Assembly (NCBI RefSeq): GCF_016406105.1
Contig: NZ_CP066308.1
Span: 755,501 to 819,500 of the forward strand
Reading direction: 5' to 3'
Source of the DNA: Brevibacillus composti
GTDB lineage: Bacteria > Bacillota > Bacilli > Brevibacillales > Brevibacillaceae
DNA length: 64,000 nucleotides
Shown here: piece by piece, positions 8,203 through 15,713 of the stretch
Layout: every line of letters starts with the position of its first letter
Numbering within the stretch: the stretch's first letter is position 1
The notes under the pieces: model-generated
The model's input: the letters and a program-made list of their open reading frames with translations, nothing else
Told to the model about the DNA's origin: nothing
The model's database searches: none
Translations under genes and position numbers: made by a program

Positions 8203-9291
8203 ATGAAACATTTGCCAGAGCGGCCAAACGGAAAAAAAGAAGTAATCATGCTGGCGGCTGTGACGGCGCTCTGCATGCTGGGAGATTCGATGCTGTACGT
8301 GGTCCTCCCTCTGTACTGGCGGGAGGCGGGCCTCAGCTCTCTGTGGGAGGTCGGTGTGCTGCTCTCTGTCAACCGGTTGGTGCGGGTACCCTTGAATCCC
8401 CTGGTAAACCTGTGGTACATGCGCTCCGGCGGACGCTCGGGGCTGATTGCGGCTGTCCTGCTGGCATGTGTCAGTACCGCTTCGTACGCGCTTGAGGGAT
8501 TTTGGCTGTGGCTGGCCATGCGCTGTGCGTGGGGGCTGGCTTGGACTTTTTTGCGCCTGGGAGCGTTCTCGCTGATTGTGGAAGTCTCGGATGACAGCAA
8601 CAGAGGTCAGTTGATGGGATTGTACAACGGCATCTTCCGCCTGGGAAGCCTCATCGGCATGATGCTGGGTGCCGTGCTCGCGGCCTGGGGAGGGCTGCAG
8701 GGGGCCGCGCTGGTCTTTGCCTTTGCCTCGCTGCTTGCTCTCTTTCCCGTGCTGTTTTCGATTCGGCCGCATTTTATTGGCCGGCCGCACGGAGGGTCTG
8801 CGGAGGATGACGGGGGAGAGGGGCGCTGCCATAATCTGCGGAATCGTCAGTGGCGTGCGCGATTGGGGAAGATCATTTTCTGGCGCAGCCGCTCGGCGGA
8901 ATGGCGCATTTGGAGAAACGGCTGGGTCCGGACGATGCTGGCTGGATGGCTTGTGGCGATGTGCTTTCAGGGGATGTTTGCCGCTTCTCTCAGCCGGGTG
9001 ATCGAGGAGTTTCATCCCGTTATGCTGGTAGGGGGATTGGTGCTAGGGCCGGCCGTGATTGCCGGCATCGTACAGGGGGTGCGCTGGCTGTGGGAGCCGT
9101 GGGCGGCCCCCTGGTTCGGCACTCTGTCGGACCGCTGGGGGAGAAACAGACTGTTTGTGCTGACGATGGCGGCTTTTTGGACGGATGAGCGGCACGGCTT
9201 GTCAACGCTGTATGTCGGGATCGCGCTGGTGCTCTCACTCGTCACGGCCGGTTGGGCTCTCGGACAACGTCATGTCGCGGATCGCAGCTAG
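8203..9291 (+). CDS. MFS transporter, probably shortened at the C-terminus
   Basis: A 362-residue major-facilitator protein. The N-terminal six-helix half looks complete (residues about 15-190). The second half is short: a loop after FGTLSDRWGRNRLFVLTMAA jumps to WTDERHGL, and only one clear helix follows. Family members usually have about 400 residues and 12 helices. The last 57 bp overlap the 3-prime end of the convergent hydrolase gene, as if the original end had been lost and the frame now reads into the neighbour. The adjacent LysR gene is also broken, so this locus is probably decaying. Any remaining function is doubtful. Confidence 0.7.
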   Translation: MKHLPERPNGKKEVIMLAAVTALCMLGDSMLYVVLPLYWREAGLSSLWEVGVLLSVNRLVRVPLNPLVNLWYMRSGGRSGLIAAVLLACVSTASYALEGFWLWLAMRCAWGLAWTFLRLGAFSLIVEVSDDSNRGQLMGLYNGIFRLGSLIGMMLGAVLAAWGGLQGAALVFAFASLLALFPVLFSIRPHFIGRPHGGSAEDDGGEGRCHNLRNRQWRARLGKIIFWRSRSAEWRIWRNGWVRTMLAGWLVAMCFQGMFAASLSRVIEEFHPVMLVGGLVLGPAVIAGIVQGVRWLWEPWAAPWFGTLSDRWGRNRLFVLTMAAFWTDERHGLSTLYVGIALVLSLVTAGWALGQRHVADRS

Positions 9292-9939
9292 GATAAGGGC
9301 GATGGCTGCATCCCGATCCGGGTCGCGAAAAATCATGTGGCCGGAATGCTCAAACCAGGCGATTTTCGGTGCTGCTTCCGGCGCTGCGCTGGCAGCGAGC
9401 AGCTCGGCGCTGCGGGCCTGAACGGTGTCGTCCCGGCGAGATTGCAGGAGGAGGTAAGGGAGGGAGACGCGCGGTATCAGCTGCTTTGTCTCCTGCAGCA
9501 GCTTGCGAAATTGCAGCATGCTGACGATCGGGATCGTCGTCAGTCCCTTTACGTAGCGGCGGGAGTGCACCGCAAAATCGCCGCGCAAATTATGGACCGC
9601 CTGTCGAATATCCCAGTAGGCATAGGGGGTGTTGACGGTGATCAAGAGGCGGGCAGGATAGCGGGTGACCAGATGGATGGCCAGCAGGCCGCCCATGGAA
9701 AAGCCGATGACGATGATGTCGTCCGCCCGCATGGACAGCCGTTTGTAGGCTTCGTCCGCGGAGCGAAGCCAGTCCTGCCGCGTACTGGCGGCGAGGCCCG
9801 AGCGGCCGCGGCCATGTCCTTCCAGCGTCGGGCACTCTACGGGGTAGCCTTCTGCCTGGAGAGCTTTGGCGAGCGGCAGCACATCGCCGATATCTCCGGC
9901 AAATCCGTGCAGGACGAGACAACCGACGGTAGGTTTCAC
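9235..9939 (-). CDS. Carboxylesterase, Est30-like alpha/beta hydrolase
   Basis: About 234 residues. LHGFAGDIGDV forms the oxyanion-hole HG motif, IGFSMGG carries the nucleophile serine, RRDDTV the acid and HSGHMIF the histidine. This order and size match the Geobacillus Est30-type esterase/lipase family, cytoplasmic enzymes that hydrolyse short acyl esters. The GTG at 9939 lies 7 bp behind GGAG and is preferred; the ATG at 9945 is only about 1 bp from it. The gene converges on, and overlaps, the MFS frame. Confidence 0.85.
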   Translation of the reverse strand: MKPTVGCLVLHGFAGDIGDVLPLAKALQAEGYPVECPTLEGHGRGRSGLAASTRQDWLRSADEAYKRLSMRADDIIVIGFSMGGLLAIHLVTRYPARLLITVNTPYAYWDIRQAVHNLRGDFAVHSRRYVKGLTTIPIVSMLQFRKLLQETKQLIPRVSLPYLLLQSRRDDTVQARSAELLAASAAPEAAPKIAWFEHSGHMIFRDPDRDAAIALILAAIRDMTLSESPTGRDE

Positions 9940-10127
9940 GGGCATGCTCCTTTCGCTTCATGCGAATCGTTCGTGGCGGTGACGCGGATTTTCTCCGCCT
10001 GTTCTTTCTTCATCATATCCTTTCGTTGTTTATTTTAAAGTGTAGAAGCTGCATTTTGAAGGAGAGGGAGTCAAAAAAAAGCTGCCTGCAATCGTGATAG
10101 GGGCTTTGTTGACTGCTTCCGTTTGCA

Positions 10128-10163
10128 GAAAAAAAGGAACCGCCAGGAAGGGTCCCGGCGGTC
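10128..10163 (-). terminator. Terminator of scoAB
   Basis: On the minus strand, ACCGCC (10162-10157) and GGCGGT (10144-10139) form a stem followed by a run of seven T (10135-10129), directly after the scoB stop. Confidence 0.75.
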
Positions 10164-10169
10164 TTTGGT

Positions 10170-10826
10170 TTACACCTGAATGGTTTTCAATTCGCTGGAG
10201 ACGAGCAGCTTGGGCTCTGTGCAAGCCTGGATGTCTTCGGCCGTGTAGCCTTCCGCTACTTCGACCAACAGCAGTCCTTCCGGCGTTACATCCAGCACGG
10301 CCCGGTCGGTGATGATCCGGTTGACGACGCCTTTTCCGGTCAGCGGCAGCGCGCATTCGTTGAGAATTTTGGGCTCGCCGTGCTTGTTCACATGGTCCAT
10401 GATGACGACGATCTTTTTCGCGCCGTGGACGAGGTCCATGGCACCGCCCATGCCTTTGACCATTTTGCCGGGGATCATCCAGTTGGCGAGATCACCAGCG
10501 GCGGAGACCTCCATCGCCCCGAGAATGGCCAGGTCGATGTGGCCGCCGCGGATCATCGCAAACGACTCGGCGCTGGAGAAGTAGGCGGCTCCCGGGATGG
10601 CGGTCACCGTCTCTTTGCCGGCATTGATCAGGTCGGGGTCCAATTCGTCTTCAGTCGGGTAGGGGCCGATGCCCAGAAGTCCGTTTTCCGACTGCAGCAC
10701 GACCGTCATTCCCTCCGGAATATAGTTGGCTACCAAGGTTGGCATGCCGATGCCCAAATTGACATAAAAACCGTCCTGCAGCTCCTGGGCAGCACGCATT
10801 GCAATCTGTTCACGCGTAAGGGACAT
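10170..10826 (-). CDS. scoB: 3-oxoacid CoA-transferase subunit B
   Basis: The beta subunit of the heteromeric CoA-transferase that moves CoA between succinyl-CoA and acetoacetate (3-oxoacids). About 218 residues. [10 protein letters not shown] contains the catalytic glutamate of the family; [15 protein letters not shown] and the [15 protein letters not shown] stretch are also typical. The start at 10826 follows AAGGAGG; an in-frame ATG at 10847 is less likely. It lies 39 bp behind scoA in the same operon. The reaction feeds ketone-body or short-chain fatty acid use, which fits the cre box on the operon promoter. Confidence 0.93.
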   Translation of the reverse strand: MSLTREQIAMRAAQELQDGFYVNLGIGMPTLVANYIPEGMTVVLQSENGLLGIGPYPTEDELDPDLINAGKETVTAIPGAAYFSSAESFAMIRGGHIDLAILGAMEVSAAGDLANWMIPGKMVKGMGGAMDLVHGAKKIVVIMDHVNKHGEPKILNECALPLTGKGVVNRIITDRAVLDVTPEGLLLVEVAEGYTAEDIQACTEPKLLVSSELKTIQV

Positions 10827-10865
10827 AGCGTTGTCCTCCTTCTTCACATACTGAAATGCTTTTGC

Positions 10866-11558
10866 TTATTTTCGCACGGTTTTCCGCTCGATCCGCTTTT
10901 CAAAAGAGGGGGCTTGAATCAAGCGCTGCACGTAGATGCTCGGGGTATGGATCTGATCGGGATCGAGCTCGCCCGTTTCCACGATTTCTTCCACTTCCAC
11001 GATCGTGACCTTGCCGGCGGCAGCCATCATCGGGTTGAAGTTGCGCGCGGTTTTGCGGAAGACGAGGTTGCCCATCTTGTCTGCTTTCCACGCTTTGATC
11101 AGGGCAAAATCCCCTGTGATGCCGTACTCCAGCAGGTACTCCTTGCCGTGGAAAGAACGGGTCTCCCTTCCTTCGGCGATCGGCGTACCTACGCCGGCTG
11201 GCGTGTAGAAGGCGGGGATTCCGGCTCCGCCTGCACGAATGCGCTCCGCCAGTGTGCCTTGCGGCGTGAGTTCGACTTCCAGTTCGCCGGAGAGGAATTG
11301 ACGTTCGAATTCCTTGTTTTCACCGACGTACGAGGATACCATTTTCTTGATCTGTTTTTCCCGGAGCAAAAGTCCGAGGCCCCAATCGTCTACGCCGCAG
11401 TTGTTGGAGACGACTGTCAGGTCCTTTACACCCTTGTCGCGCAGGGCGATGATCAGGTTTTCGGGGATGCCGACCAGACCAAAACCGCCGACCAACAGGG
11501 TGGCTCCGTCGTGGATATCAGCCACGATGTCCGTATAGGACGTGTAGATTTTTGCCAT
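10866..11558 (-). CDS. scoA: 3-oxoacid CoA-transferase subunit A
   Basis: The alpha subunit of the same enzyme, about 230 residues. [13 protein letters not shown] is the conserved CoA-binding glycine motif of the family, followed by [13 protein letters not shown] and an [19 protein letters not shown] segment. The ATG at 11558 ([12 protein letters not shown]) follows GGGAGTGA. The open frame extends 60 codons upstream but those residues do not look like the family. It is the first gene of scoAB, and its promoter region carries a cre box. Confidence 0.93.
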   Translation of the reverse strand: MAKIYTSYTDIVADIHDGATLLVGGFGLVGIPENLIIALRDKGVKDLTVVSNNCGVDDWGLGLLLREKQIKKMVSSYVGENKEFERQFLSGELEVELTPQGTLAERIRAGGAGIPAFYTPAGVGTPIAEGRETRSFHGKEYLLEYGITGDFALIKAWKADKMGNLVFRKTARNFNPMMAAAGKVTIVEVEEIVETGELDPDQIHTPSIYVQRLIQAPSFEKRIERKTVRK

Positions 11559-11636
11559 GAAGCTCACTCCCACTGAAAAATTTTTTGCATGAAAAGGAAA
11601 AACGTCGAAAGGGAAAGCCCTTTGTGTTGTGAGGAG

Positions 11637-11653
11637 TTGACGTTTTTCGTCAA
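11637..11653. repeat. Short inverted repeat at the scoAB start site
   Basis: TTGACG (11637-11642) and CGTCAA (11648-11653) flank TTTTT. The symmetry covers the -10/+1 region of the scoAB promoter, a suitable place for a second, pathway-specific repressor; no regulator is identified. Confidence 0.4.
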
Positions 11654-11678
11654 TAGCTGCACCTGAAAGCGTTGTCAA
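11650..11678 (-). promoter_or_regulatory. Promoter of scoAB
   Basis: Read on the minus strand: TTGACA (11678-11673), 17 bp, TATTGA (11655-11650). A consensus -35 and a fair -10 at ideal spacing, about 90 bp upstream of the scoA start. Confidence 0.7.
11664..11677. promoter_or_regulatory. cre box (CcpA site) on the scoAB promoter
   Basis: TGAAAGCGTTGTCA fits the Bacillus cre consensus TGWAANCGNTNWCA at every position. It overlaps the -35 element and spacer of the scoAB promoter, the usual position for CcpA repression. Known function: carbon catabolite repression in Firmicutes. Confidence 0.78.
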
Positions 11679-11785
11679 AAAGCGGACTGCTTTGCTGCAC
11701 AGCTGCTTCTCGTGACGAAATAGCAGAAGGATTTCCACTTTTCTCTATCATAGCAGGAAGAGTTACAAACGAGTGACATAAGCAG

Positions 11786-11793
11786 CAAAAAGG
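11786..11793. repeat. Left target duplication of the ISL3-family unit
   Basis: CAAAAAGG sits directly before the left terminal repeat and is repeated exactly at 21147-21154 directly after the right terminal repeat. Eight bp is the usual ISL3-family duplication length. Confidence 0.85.
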
Positions 11794-11820
11794 GGGTAAT
11801 CGGATAATAGTGTGGAAAGA
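11794..11820 (+). repeat. Left terminal inverted repeat of the ISL3-family unit
   Basis: Starts GGGTAATCGGATAATAGTG; pairs with the right end at 21120-21146 with four mismatches in 27. Confidence 0.85.
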
Positions 11821-11823
11821 GGA

Positions 11824-13164
11824 TTAAAAAGAACCCTCCTCCATCACCTTAGTCAGTGTGGAAAAATCAGCACCAAAAATTTCTTCATACACCCATTCAT
11901 AACCAGTTTGTGACCAACCTGGGAATTGATCAGGTAACATTTTTCCAAAAGTAACTTCAACTTCTTTGAACTTCTTTTTCTTTCTAACTTTACGATAGCC
12001 TTGAGTAAATAAAATCTTTGCTCTAAGGGCTTCAAAAGAGTAACCACGTCCAACATGGTTCATTGTCTTAATTAATCGATTAAGGGATTCTGTATAAGCG
12101 TTTGTAATGGGGGAATTGAAATAGTTGAATATTTCTTCTTCCCAATTATTCATGGCCTTAAACAGATCCTCAAAATAAGTTATCAGTTCTTTAGGTACAT
12201 TTGAAACCCAATTTTGATAGAGTTTATAGGCATCGTTAATTGATTCTGCTTCATAGATGTCAAAGAATTGCTCTTTAAGTTCATAAGCCTGTCCGAGTAA
12301 TGGAAAGTTTTGAGTCCATACCTGTAGCTTTATTTGGTCATCAAAGTCTGTTAAGTCTTTACTCCTTGTAAGAAGGACATAACGATCTCTCATAAGTTGT
12401 CTACGTTCTTTGGCTGTAACATTTTGACGGTTAGCTTTTCGGATTTTCTCTAAGGCTTCATTGGCTAATTTAACGACATGGAATTTATCAATTACAATTT
12501 TGGCATGTGGTATCATTGTGTTAACAGCACTCTTATAAGGATTCCACATATCCATTGCTATAAGTTCAATTTTATCAATATCTTGGAGCTTTGAAAGGTA
12601 ACTTATAATAGTATCTTTATTACGTTTTCGTAATATGTCAATTACTGACTTGTTTTCTACATCAGTAATGACACAACGATAGTTTTTGAGTAAATGGACT
12701 TCATCAATACCAAGCCATTTAGGAGTTCTAAAATCAGTTTGAGCTTCCAGCTCATCAACGTAGTCATTAAAGATGTTTCGTACAGTTTTCTCATCAACGC
12801 CAATCTCTTCTGCAACACTGGTAAACGTCTTTTCAAGGCTTGCTTCTTGAATCCAATTAATTAGCCTATTAGTAACAGAACGATTGACAACCATATCTGG
12901 CAGATTTTCAAAGAATGTTTCATCACATTCCCTACATTTATATCGTTGGCGATTGACATAAATACCGACACGTTTTGCATGCATTGGTAAATCGAAAAAT
13001 AACTGTTTCTTTTTACCATGCTTATATAAATTTGCAATAGTACCACACTTTGGACAGTAGGTGGAAGGCGGTAAAGTAGTCTCAACTAAGAATCTATAAT
13101 CAGATTCGCTCTCATGCATATCAATAATTTTAAGGCTTGGTAGGTTAAGCATATTTTGTGTCAT
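11824..13164 (-). CDS. ISL3-family transposase
   Basis: About 446 residues. An N-terminal zinc-binding region (CPKCG ... CREC) is followed by a helix-turn-helix and a DDE catalytic domain; WLGIDEVHLLK holds the first aspartate and AMDMWNPYKSAV the second, with VIDKFHVVKLANEAL behind it, as in ISL3-family transposases. The start MTQNMLNLP at 13164 has AAAGGAAA upstream; TTG or ATG starts up to 13197 are also possible. The gene ends 30 bp inside the left terminal repeat. It appears intact and may still be active. Confidence 0.9.
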   Translation of the reverse strand: MTQNMLNLPSLKIIDMHESESDYRFLVETTLPPSTYCPKCGTIANLYKHGKKKQLFFDLPMHAKRVGIYVNRQRYKCRECDETFFENLPDMVVNRSVTNRLINWIQEASLEKTFTSVAEEIGVDEKTVRNIFNDYVDELEAQTDFRTPKWLGIDEVHLLKNYRCVITDVENKSVIDILRKRNKDTIISYLSKLQDIDKIELIAMDMWNPYKSAVNTMIPHAKIVIDKFHVVKLANEALEKIRKANRQNVTAKERRQLMRDRYVLLTRSKDLTDFDDQIKLQVWTQNFPLLGQAYELKEQFFDIYEAESINDAYKLYQNWVSNVPKELITYFEDLFKAMNNWEEEIFNYFNSPITNAYTESLNRLIKTMNHVGRGYSFEALRAKILFTQGYRKVRKKKKFKEVEVTFGKMLPDQFPGWSQTGYEWVYEEIFGADFSTLTKVMEEGSF

Positions 13165-13202
13165 TTTTTCATTTTCCTTTTGCAACATTTTAGACAATAA
13201 AC

Positions 13203-13239
13203 AAAAAGCATTACTTGATGATTAGAGTAATGCCTTTTT
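13203..13239. terminator. Hairpin between transposase and cargo genes
   Basis: GCATTAC (13208-13214) pairs with GTAATGC (13227-13233), with A-run before and T-run after. It can stop transcripts in both directions and separates the GNAT-TetR cargo from the transposase gene. Confidence 0.7.
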
Positions 13240-13304
13240 CTGTTAAGTATTCAATTTTTCGATCGCTGTCCTCACTATTATGGCGGGACAATTTTATATA
13301 CTTT

Positions 13305-13844
13305 TTACTTGTTTCTCAAGTATTCATTTTGTAGAATTCCCATATGAATGATGTCATGCCATTCACCATTTCTAAATAGACTTTGTCTACTATTTCCTTC
13401 CTCCTGGAAACCAATTTTAGTGTACAAACGAATAGCTCTATCATTGAATGAAAATACTTTAAGGGAAACTCGATGGAGGTTCATTTCGTAAAAAACATAA
13501 TCCAACAGTAATTTCAAACCCTCTGAACCATAGCCTTTTCCCCAATATTCCTTTTCCCCGATATCAATAATACATTCAGCATTTCTATTTTTATAATCTA
13601 TGTTGATTAATGATACAATGCCAATTGGTATTTCTTTCCCTTTTTCAACCATGATATAGCTTTTGGCTGTAGGCGATCCCAAAATAACATGATCAACAAA
13701 TTCTTTAGTTGCTTCCATCGGATAAACATCCAAAGATGGGTTGGTTGAATGCATAACTTCCAAATCATTTCGCCACTTGTTATAAAGTTCTGTATCTTCC
13801 TTTGTCATCTTTCTTAATCTCATTCTTGATGATTCAAACAACAT
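13305..13844 (-). CDS. GNAT acetyltransferase, RimJ/RimL-like (ISL3 cargo)
   Basis: About 179 residues. The fold is recognised by GIVSLINIDYKNRNAE, the acetyl-CoA pocket GKGYGSEGLKLLLDYVF, and HRVSLKVFSFNDRAIRLYTKIGF near the end, as in RimJ/RimL-type N-acetyltransferases. The substrate may be a protein N-terminus, an amine or an antibiotic; the sequence does not say. The ATG at 13844 lies 8 bp behind a GAGGAG that is part of the TetR gene end. A GTG at 13853 overlaps the TetR stop. It is co-transcribed with the TetR gene and is AT-rich. Confidence 0.85.
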   Translation of the reverse strand: MLFESSRMRLRKMTKEDTELYNKWRNDLEVMHSTNPSLDVYPMEATKEFVDHVILGSPTAKSYIMVEKGKEIPIGIVSLINIDYKNRNAECIIDIGEKEYWGKGYGSEGLKLLLDYVFYEMNLHRVSLKVFSFNDRAIRLYTKIGFQEEGNSRQSLFRNGEWHDIIHMGILQNEYLRNK

Positions 13845-13849
13845 AACAA

Positions 13850-14479
13850 TCACTCCTCATTTGCAGATTTTGGATTAATTAATATTTCTAAAGTGAAAAG
13901 TAAAACAGATAATTGCTCCTTTACTTTTGTTTGTTCATGTCCCAGTTGAAACGTGTCTAACATCAAGCCGTCTATAAATGATACAAGATACCGTGCAATA
14001 GAACGAGTAGATTGTTGAGGTCTAAATTCTCCTTTACGTTTGCCTTCATTTAATACTTCTTCTATAGCTTCAATAATTCGATTGTAGCGTTCAGAAATGT
14101 AAGGAAAATTATCTTTATCATTTGCGTAATTAGATGACAAAAAGAATTCCGCTCTTGCATAGAGCAATGTTTGGTCAATTCTCTCAATATATAATCGCTG
14201 TTCTTCAACCCAGTTTTTTAATTGTAGCCATATTGAACCTTCATCAGACGACACAAAATATTGAATGTCTTTTTGGTCATCATATTTTAAGACTTCGAGA
14301 AAAACGTCCTCAATATTATCAAAGTAACTATATAATGCACCTCTTGAGATTCCAGCTTTGTCCATAATGTCTTGCATAGATGTGTGAACAAACCCTTTCT
14401 TAATAAAAACCTTCTTGGCTATTTCTACTAATTCTTTTTTTCTCTCCTTTTTATATTCTTCGCTAACTTTAGGTGCCAT
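13850..14479 (-). CDS. TetR family regulator (ISL3 cargo)
   Basis: About 209 residues. SMQDIMDKAGISRGALYSYFDN is the TetR helix-turn-helix, followed by a helical sensor domain. The start at 14479 (MAPKVSEEYKK) follows GGAGGTGG; an upstream in-frame ATG at 14512 is less likely. It lies upstream of, and coupled to, the GNAT gene. A very long palindrome covers its promoter (14519-14576), so it probably controls its own operon in response to a small molecule. Confidence 0.88.
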   Translation of the reverse strand: MAPKVSEEYKKERKKELVEIAKKVFIKKGFVHTSMQDIMDKAGISRGALYSYFDNIEDVFLEVLKYDDQKDIQYFVSSDEGSIWLQLKNWVEEQRLYIERIDQTLLYARAEFFLSSNYANDKDNFPYISERYNRIIEAIEEVLNEGKRKGEFRPQQSTRSIARYLVSFIDGLMLDTFQLGHEQTKVKEQLSVLLFTLEILINPKSANEE

Positions 14480-14518
14480 AAAGCCACCTCCATAATAATT
14501 GATAAGAGACACAACAAT

Positions 14519-14576
14519 AAACTATACACTAATGTCGTTTTACAGTATAAATTATAACGACATTAGTGTATAGTTT
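14519..14576. repeat. Perfect 21-bp inverted repeat over the cargo promoter
   Basis: The arm at 14519-14539 (starting AAACTATACACTAATG) is repeated in perfect inverse at 14556-14576, with a 16-bp spacer. Each arm holds an ACA-N4-TGT core. One arm covers the -35 and spacer of the TetR promoter and the other lies after its start, a layout expected for a pair of repressor sites. Confidence 0.85.
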
Positions 14577-14579
14577 CAA
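14551..14579 (-). promoter_or_regulatory. Promoter of the TetR-GNAT cargo operon
   Basis: On the minus strand: TTGAAA (14579-14574), 17 bp, TATAAT (14556-14551). A near-consensus sigmaA promoter embedded in the long palindrome. Confidence 0.8.
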
Positions 14580-14940
14580 GAGTTGTGAATATTACTTTGT
14601 AAATAAGGTGGGGAATGTATTTGGCAAGTAGAAAATGTACCGTTTGGCAATTAAAAATGCACACTTGCCAACCAGGGTATCATCGATTCATCAGTGAATC
14701 CTTATGACGAAAACTATCACGATTAAAAACAATCAAATGCGAATAGTGAATGAGACGATCAATGAATGCTTCCGTCAGTATTGGATCGCCAAAAACGTGA
14801 TTCCATTGGCCGAACTGTAAGTTCGTGGTTATGATGACACTACGCTTTTCATAACACAGATTGATCACTTGAAACAGTAATTCTGCTCCTTGCTTGTGAA
14901 GGGGTGTAACCGTCAAGTAGTTTTGAACACTTTTTGCTCA

Positions 14941-15713
14941 TTAAGATTGAACACTTTTTTCTCCGAAAATAGAGCTCCTGTATTTGATTCTGTAGCTGTC
15001 TTCGTTTAGTTGGATCACTTCCACTCTGTGAAGCAATCGATCTAATATAGCCGTCGTAATTCCTTGATCACCTATTAATTCTCCCCACTGTTCGGGTCCT
15101 TTGTTGGATGTTAATATGATTGAACTTCGTTCATACAGGTTGTTTATGAGGTGGAAAAATAGGTTTGCCTCCCTTTGATCCATTGCCATATACATGAGAT
15201 CATCAATAATGACCAAATCGGATTCGTTTATTCTTTTAAGCTGCGTTTGTGATTTTGTGAGGTACTCTTGGGTTTTCAATAGATGGATCAACTCTCCCAT
15301 GGTTGAAAAGGTAACTTGAAAACCCTTTTGTATCGCTTCTAACCCAAGTCCAATTGCAATGTGGGTTTTGCCCACTCCTGGAGGACCAAGAAGGATCAGA
15401 TTGTACTGTTGTTCTAGCCAATTCAGTTCCTTCAACTGTTTGATTTGGCGGGAACTGATTGACTTTTGCTCATCGATCTGAATTCTTCCAAGGTCTTTTG
15501 ATAGGGAAACTTGGCCCATTTCAATCTCCTCTCCGCATTTTTTGCTTCTCTCCGTTTCAATTCATAGGTTAAGAGTTCTTCTAGAAATTCCTGATAGGTC
15601 CAAGAGAATTTTTCAGCTTTACGAAGGAATTCAGGCAGTTCATTGGCTGTCTCCGCCATCCGAAGATGGCGGAAGTAATTTTGCATGGTCTGTACGGTGC
15701 TGTTCAACGTCAA
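14941..15713 (-). pseudogene. istB: istB of IS21 element A, with a one-base frameshift
   Basis: The first 76 or so codons (from 15713, overlapping the istA stop by ATGA) read MTLNSTVQTMQNYFRHL ... KTLEEF. The remainder continues one frame away as IDEQKSISSRQIKQLKELNW, then the Walker A LGPPGVGKTH and IIDDLMYM. Adding one base near 15478-15484 restores a normal IstB of about 257 residues. Without it no full ATPase is made, so the element may not move by itself. A sequencing error or a programmed shift remain possible; no slippery run was seen. Confidence 0.82.

Noticed and set aside
9235-9291. Functional antisense overlap of the MFS gene and esterase gene
   Set aside because: More simply explained by loss of the original MFS end, as the MFS second half is also shortened.
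13305-14479. GNAT toxin with antitoxin
   Set aside because: GNAT toxins pair with ribbon-helix-helix type antitoxins encoded upstream; here the partner is a full TetR regulator and the GNAT is RimJ/RimL-like.
15470-15520. Programmed frameshift in istB
   Set aside because: No slippery heptamer or stimulatory hairpin was seen; IstB of the relative element B is read in one frame.
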